Of a stretch of 64,000 nt of DNA, positions 57,301 to 64,000 are shown in pieces. The notes below the pieces were generated by a model. That model did not search any database, was not told the origin of the DNA, and saw nothing but the letters and a program-made list of their open reading frames with translations. A program made the translations under genes and the position numbers. Each line of letters opens with the position of its first letter. The stretch's first letter is position 1. The DNA comes from Lichenostomus cassidix (lineage: Eukaryota > Chordata > Aves > Passeriformes > Meliphagidae), in contig CM039187.1 in the NCBI GenBank assembly GCA_008360975.2, positions 20,427,495 to 20,491,494 on the forward strand, in the 5' to 3' direction.

Positions 57301-60300
57301 CAACAACACTGCAGCCATCAAACAAAAACCACTACTGAGTGTCTGAAGACACTGCAGTCACAGAGGAACTCCTTTTAAGCTTATCTGGCTGACCCTAGAG
57401 CTTGTGGATGTGAAGACTTGTCTGCATTAGTATTCAGTTTTAAAGCCTCTTCTGCACCACCATTGTCAGGTCCAGGAGAAAGCTACAGCCTAAGAAATAC
57501 AGATGTGAGTGATGAATTTGTTTCAGACAGTGAGCTATTAACAAGTAGATCAGTCAGTGGGCTAAATGGGAGTGATGATACATATGGCATGAAAGGAGCC
57601 TGCCACTGAGCTTCCAGTAAGAGCTATGAGCTGTATTTCTGAACAGATTAAAAGTGATCTGTTTTAGAAGAGGATTTAAAATTAGCTTTCATACACATGA
57701 TTAATTTTTACTTCTTTTTAAAAGTCTTTACTTCATATAAATACATTGAACTGAGAACTCTTGTCTCATTCACCATGAGTTGCACACCTTGAGGTGTTGC
57801 TCTTCAAAAACTTGGTGTCACAGCTCATGTTGTTGCAACTCCGAAGACCATATGATATCTAGGGCATTGTTTGGTCTGTAAACCACAGCTCCAGTTTCTG
57901 GTGCTCCTGCACAAGGTAAACTCACAAGAAACAAGGACAAAGGCAAGGCCTTTCTGTCTTTAAAGATGACAACACATAAATAAAATAATAGTTTTTACCA
58001 CTTTACTGACTTTTTTCCACTGCAAAGAAGAAATATCTGTCTTTCTGCTAGCCTTCTGTGTGCTACTTGGTATGTCCAGTTCTTCAGCAAATAGAATATT
58101 AATATTGTCTCACATGAAATGGGCAGACTATTCCTAGAATTACTAGGCGAGAGGGAATGAATTATCTACGAGGAAAAGTTTACAGCTCTACTCTGTATGT
58201 TGTGACAACCCTGTAAACTCTTAGCAAATGAGCTGCACTGCCCTCAACTGCTGTTGAGGCACTTCCTATCAGGGATTTAAACGTAACTAAGGGGATATGC
58301 TCACCTCTCAGGAGAATGCTAATAGCAGTTTTGTAACAATAATAGACTATTGTTACCAAAAAGTATGTTGGAATGTCACAGACTATATAAATTCTGTCCG
58401 AGAGGCCTATGTGAGATGCTTGTCATCTCCCAGAGTGCCTGAAAGTTCTGCAGGCTCTGGAAGATATTCTGGAAGATGTTAAAACTCACCAGCAACACTC
58501 ATGACTGAATGGATATTCCCCAACTTCCATCCACAGTTGTAAAGCCTCCTATACACCACTTACGCCTTTGTGGCTCTTCACAAAGGTACCTCGGGCACAC
58601 CAAATTCTGTGCTGCTTTCTAGCCAGTTCAGGCTGTGCACTGTTTTTACCACAGCACTATTTATTGAGGTCAGACAGTGTTGACCATATCTATTGCTGAG
58701 CTACTACCTGCAACTTCCACAGAAGAAGAAGAAATTTATTTGCTTCAAGAGGTTGGATTTAGTTTGAACCAGACTAAGTAATGCTCAAAGTGTTTATGAA
58801 CACAGTCCAAGGGCAGCTCCTGCTCTTCTTCACAGCTCCCTTTGCAATATCCAGGAGCACCTCTGGACTGTCAAGAGTGTTTAAGTCTAGACTGAATGTG
58901 TTTGGGAATAATGTGCACATACCTAAAAATATAATTCTGTTGCATTACTTCTGGTAATGCTAAATCAGGGAGAAAGTCTCTGGATTTTTTTTCCAGATCA
59001 CATAAGGTCTTTGAAGTTCAAGGGTAAATTCCTTGCTCTGTTAGAGTATATGTGCATTCTATTACCTAATTCAGTGACATGAGGATTTCAGTAAAGATAT
59101 TTCCTTGCGTACTTAGGACTTGGAAAAAGTTTTGTGAAGTTGGGCTAAGTACTTAAGAAATCTGGGTCAAATAATGGCTTATGTAGAAATTACAAAAGAC
59201 TGAGGTATAAGCTCCACTATTTTTTTATGTCTTGTTTGTATATACAACTAGTAGCTTATATTAAGTACTATTCCACATCCTCAGATGTTCCTATAAACAT
59301 TTGAGAGATATGCAGAAGTCTTACAGTAGGCTAATTTACACAGAGTAAATAAATCACCCCCATGTAAGAAAACTATAGCTATGGCAAACATTTCAAGAAT
59401 GGGAACTCAGAGAAAGAGATTGGCAAGACATAAGTAATATCACATAATTTCTATCTGAAATCTAACACCTAGAGTTAAGGATTCAAGAGAATGGATTCTC
59501 AGCCCTGTATATTACTGGAGCTAGAGAAGTCAAAAGAATTAATTTAGAACACCCATAACTGGCAGAATAGAACCAACAGTGTTGCACACCTTGGGGTGTT
59601 GCAACTCAGGTGCTAATTCAGAGATCTATCCAAGACCATTGGCTAAAACCCTCAATAGGATTGAACTGGGAAACTAATTCTAAGACCACTTCTTGACACC
59701 TCTGAGTGTGATGTGTAATTAGTTCATTCATGTCAAATTACATAAAGTAAAAGCATATAGAAACAGTACTCTCAAATATTTCAAAAGAGGCCTAAAAATA
59801 AGCCTAAAAATATGACTTAGCAACTTCCAGGCACTACTAAAGAATGAAAAATTGTTTATTTATTTTTAAAAAGTCTCAGTTCCTTCTTTTCTAAAATAAG
59901 GCTTATCCCATGCCAACCTCAGAAGAAAGTACTACACATTAGCTAATATCTAAAACATCCTTTGAAAAATACAGTGCTGCATGCAGTTGCAAAGAGTATC
60001 AATAGATGTAAGTAATACCATTACTTGCAGAGAAAACATAATTCACAACCAGGGAGATCAATCTACCAGCAGAAAAACTGCTATTATTATTATTACTGCT
60101 TAACAATACTTCCAGTTTCTTAATAACAGTAATTTTTGGCAGCAATAAAAGACAGGAGTATTTACTGTTCATAATCTCAAATCATTACATGTTGTATCTC
60201 TGTTTCTTTCAGATTACAATGGGAGTCTTGTAAGCTCATCAGTTTTGTAAATCCAAATACTTAGGAATGTCATTTTCCCAGTATGTGAATCATGCAGCCT

Positions 60301-62489
60301 GTAAAATCCCACCCTAGTGGGATTTTCATGTGTAGGGGAATGAATGCATCTAAATTCTGACCCAGCACTATTTCATGTTCAAAATTAGTTTGCTTTATTA
60401 TCACAGAACAACCAAGGCTGGGACACTATGGACAGGTGCTGGGCAAGATTCTTTACATAGCTCTTCTGGGACAAGACACCTCAACCCTTGGCCTCTGGCA
60501 CCTGTTGTTCTTCTAGTCCTGCATTTACTAGGGATTCCTCTCTCTGCTCCCTGCGTTTCCACATTCCCTCTTGTTTTACTCCTGGACCTCCCAAGTTCTT
60601 GCCTTTATGCACCTCCTGCAATTCCAGCCCTGGACTGGAGAGACCCTGAGCAAAATCTAAGCTATGAAGATTCAGCACATTGGGATCTTTGTGGGTTAGG
60701 TGGACTTTGCTCTTTTTGTTTGTGTGTTGGGTTTGGCAGAGTTTTTTTTTAGTTGGGTTTAGGGTTTCTGGGAAGGGTCTATCTTTTTTTTCAGTTTTAT
60801 TTGCTCTTTTCTTAATGTTTTCTTAATGTTCTCTTAGAGACATGGGTCTGAGCTGCAACTCTACTCCTTCCTATTTTGTGGGCAAAGGAAAAAGCAGAAT
60901 AGCAGCAGCCAGGATGCAGTGTTTACATTTCCTCCTTCCCTCTACACTAGTGTAGACTGCTGCAGGGTTCCATAAGATCTGCTGGATTTCAATGTAAAGG
61001 CCATGTTCTACCACTCACACAGCATCTCTGCTTGTACCCACTAGAGGCTTTGTGAAAAAAGGATGTCTCTCACAACTATTAAATCAGCATATCTGCTTTG
61101 GATTTTTGCATCTGTGATATCATTTCTTAAAAAATATACCCCTGTTCTTTTTGCACTCAATTTTTGTATTTAAGAAGACTAATGACACTTGTTTGCTAGT
61201 GTGGAAAAGGCCATAGAGTTTCTTAAAGCCTAATCACAAATGCACAAATTCAACGACCTTGTTATCTTTTGTGTTGCCCTGATCAATGTCATGGACATAA
61301 CAATCTCTTTCCTATTCCATGTAAGAAAGACCTCATGCAATGCCATCTGCTCTTGCATTGGCAGGTTTCTTTCCTATCATAACGTGTGGCCATTGATATT
61401 TATAGCTCATCTTGGCATTGGACATTTGACATGCAATCGAAATGGTCCCCAGAGTATTGAAGACCTTTCTATAGCCACTTGAAGGGCATTTGCTCTTGGA
61501 GTTTGAGCTTCACAAATCCACAAACCATGATTCTCTTTGTACTTCAGCTATTAAACTAACCATTCCCATATTTTGCAACGAGACAGTTAAAAGGAGAACT
61601 AGACTTCAGTGTACAGTAGTAAAGGTTACTACATTCACCCCAGGATTCTCTCAGCTGCAAGATTTGGAAAGCAGCTGTGCCACAGTGATACACTTTGTAA
61701 CCATCAAGGACCACAATCAGTCCTCAGAAACTTATTGCCTGTACAGAGCTTTCCTGACAACAGCTAGTGCAGCAAATGGCCTCCCCTGCTCAAACTCACA
61801 TTTGGAAATACACTTAGTGGTATTATTTTAAACTCTTCCTGAAGGTTGTAGAAGTATTGGTTTCCTACAGCAGCAGAAGGAAGTTGACATCCCAAGGGGT
61901 TTGTGTTGTGAACACATGAGCTCTATGTACTCAGATGTGTGTGTGCACGTGTAATTTCTTAAAATGTTTTCCTTCAGTTTTGACCCATATTTTTCCTCTC
62001 CTTTAATATTAATTTGAAATTAAAATCTAGAAAGCACATTTCCTATGTTCACTGTCATTTAATGGACAAAATAAAGTCTTCTCCTTCCATGAAATCTCTC
62101 AGCCGCTCAAAGCAGTCCTGTCAGTAGAATGCTTAAATGATGTTCCCAAAATAAATTTTCTCCCTGTCTCAGTCCTGTGTTCAGAATCTGTTTTCTTTAC
62201 CTCATTTTCAGATCTAATTTTCCCAGGGTTTCTATTGCATTATGTTCTCTCTGCCTTTGCTCCCAGTCTCCAAGAGAAATGCAAACCTAATTAAAGACAC
62301 ATGGCATTTTTAGGCTATATTACAGACATTTTGATTGAAAATAGGCTTGCAGGAAGCCATGGGAAGCTGTTTCCAGGCTTCTTTTCTGGGAGAGAGATGC
62401 CACAAGCTTTCTCCCAACTTACATGAAGGAGATGCAAGGAAAGTATTCCACAGAGAGCACCCTAAAAACTGTCACCAGTAGGGGCTGTG
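54344..62489. other. Intergenic, no gene recognised
   Basis: AT-rich. It contains a (GT)n/(GTTT)n stretch at 55930-55992, an (ATT)n run near 60082-60096 and a pair of similar hairpin-forming motifs at 57779-57800 and 59581-59605. No exon or transposon family was recognised. Confidence 0.5.
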
Positions 62490-63195
62490 GGCTGATCTGC
62501 TGGAAGGTAACTCTGCAGGGAAGGATCTCAGGGGTCACGGTGGACAACAAGCTGTTCATGATCCAGCAAGTGTGCCCTTGTGAATAAGAAAACCAAGGGT
62601 ATCATGGGGTGCATTGGGAAAAGCACAGATGACAGGTCGAGAGAGGTGATCCTGCCCTTCTACTCAACCCTGGTGAGGGGCATCTGAAGCACTGTGTCCT
62701 GTTCTGGACAGGACATGTTCTGTCTCAGAACATGAGAGACATGGAACTCCTGGAGCAGGCCCAGCAGAGGGTGATAGAGATGATTTAGGGACTGGAGCAT
62801 CTCTCTTATGAGGGAGCAGGATCTGATCAGCCTCGAGAAGAGACGAGTGAGAGGGGAACTCATCCCTGTCTGTCAGTATGTAAAGAGAGGGTGTTGAAAG
62901 GGTGGAGCCAGGCTCTCCTCACTGGTGCTGGACAGTAGGACAAGAAGCAACAAGCAGAAATTGATGCATAGGAAGTTCCACCTGAACATGAAGAAAAATT
63001 TCTTTACTGTGCAGGTGACTGCACCCTGGAACAGATGGCCCAGAAAGGGTGTGGAGTCTCCCTCAGTGGAAATATTCAAGAACTATTTGGATGCAATCCT
63101 GTACAACATGCTCCATGAAGACACTGCTTGAGCAGAGAGGTTGGACCAGATGACCTCACCTGTGACCTTTTCCCAACCTTACCCATTTTGTGATA
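62490..63195 (+). mobile_element. CR1 non-LTR retrotransposon fragment (end of ORF2 and 3' UTR)
   Basis: Sense-strand CR1. 'ggtggacaacaagctgttca', 'gtgcccttgtgaataagaa' and 'gaggtgatcctgcccttcta' come from the end of the reverse-transcriptase ORF. 'gactggagcatctctcttat', 'aggaagttccacctgaacat', 'tggagtctccctcagtggaa' and 'ggttggaccagatgacctc' lead to the diverged terminus TTTTGTGATA at 63195. Frameshifts and stops make it inactive. The 5' boundary is approximate. Confidence 0.93.
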
Positions 63196-64000
63196 AGCAT
63201 GTAAATCAGGTGCATGGGAGTACATGCATTGATATAGGTATTTATGTATATATATTTAATCTATAACATGCATATATTTAAGATATGTACAATTCTTTTC
63301 TTACAGCTCATGTTTCTTGTGAGAAAAACATGCATGACATTTAGAGGTTTGTTCAGCAAGCAGTCCCTGCCACATGACTAGATGCAAGCTCACTCCATGA
63401 CCTGATCCACAGCTGTGCTTCTCAGATCACTGTGTTCATGGTGGTCCATACTGCCAGGATATGATGACACAGCAGCATTGTTTTCCCTCACATTATCACT
63501 ACTTATCAAAAGGGAACAGTACTGTGTTTATACAGTATGTATCTTTGTTGCAACAGAGATGAGTCAATTCTAGGAGAGGAAAAGCTCAGTCACAGAAAAG
63601 GGGATGTAACAGAAACAGCAGATAACAAGTTACTTTCATATGGAATATTATCACCCTGAAGTTTCTTATTACCCTGACACAAACTTTGGTCCATCTTTCC
63701 TGAAGAGAGGTGCAAGAGAAGAACCATTTCACAGGAACAACATGAAGATGCCCAGTCAGGCCATGTGTGTCATCTAGCACAGTATCCTGACTCTGACAGT
63801 GGTCAACAGTAAATGTCTATGAAAGAGTACAAAAGGGAAACAAGAATAAAATAACAATTCCCAAAATACATATGTTCAGCTGAAAAATCTAAAGATGGGG
63901 ATCTTCTTGAGCTAGAAATAATGTCTCTGTGTTTAATAGACCCTGATAGCCCATTTGTGAATTTTTTTCAAATGGCTCATGAGATTTTTCCATATAAGCT
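63196..64000. other. Intergenic, no gene recognised
   Basis: AT-rich sequence with a short TA-rich stretch near 63240-63290. Nothing else is recognised. Confidence 0.5.

Noticed and set aside
57418..58482. Open frames of 63 and 61 codons that look somewhat polar and protein-like
   Set aside because: They are short, lack good splice or translation context and match nothing I recognise. Too weak to list as exons.
60375..60752. 125-codon open frame with a hydrophobic leucine/proline-rich middle
   Set aside because: The hydrophobicity comes from CT-rich sequence. There is no start context or homology, and the end is made of T-rich and GT-rich tracts.

Overview
This is a 64 kb stretch of an AT-rich vertebrate nuclear genome, almost certainly from a bird. 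Three 5'-truncated CR1 retrotransposons carry the avian-type 3' end (tandem ATTCTATGAT-like octamers), and the one gene that can be read in full encodes a urokinase-type plasminogen activator of avian type. There are no bacterial features, CRISPR arrays or recognisable RNA genes. The species cannot be named from the sequence.

The only well-supported gene is PLAU, on the + strand from about 19.42 to 28.11 kb. It has 11 exons: a short non-coding exon 1 in a CpG island, the start codon at 21064 in exon 2, and the stop codon at 27177-27179. Joining the ten coding exons gives 432 codons without an internal stop. All introns begin with GT and end with AG, and the phases are those of the EGF/kringle/trypsin-like protease family. 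Domain order is signal peptide, EGF-like growth factor domain, one kringle, a very short linker and the serine protease domain (His215, Asp270, Ser371, S1-pocket Asp365, activation cleavage Lys170|Ile171). The product is a secreted zymogen that is cut to an active two-chain protease and converts plasminogen to plasmin.

Upstream, 0-17.6 kb is mostly featureless, with one CR1 at 4.1-4.7 kb and a few weak unrecognised open frames (9.4, 11.2 and 13.8 kb). At 17.65-17.92 kb there is a clean solo LTR of an endogenous retrovirus, flanked by a 6-bp target duplication. Its promoter elements face away from PLAU. Next to it, 1.4 kb upstream of PLAU, lie a composite ETS(PEA3)/AP-1 site like the known mammalian PLAU enhancer and a 34-bp tandem duplication.

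Downstream, 28-64 kb contains no recognisable protein-coding exon. It holds an orphan CpG-rich block at 34.66-35.93 kb with a G-rich 41-bp minisatellite, two more CR1 copies (38.2 and 62.5 kb), an exact doubled AP-1 repeat (42.5 kb) and simple repeats. The genes flanking PLAU in other vertebrates (CAMK2G, VCL) are not seen. I found no evidence of a novel multi-gene system. The points most worth a second look are the LTR and enhancer neighbourhood of PLAU, sequence changes at the uPA surfaces used for receptor and inhibitor binding, and the orphan CpG/minisatellite block.
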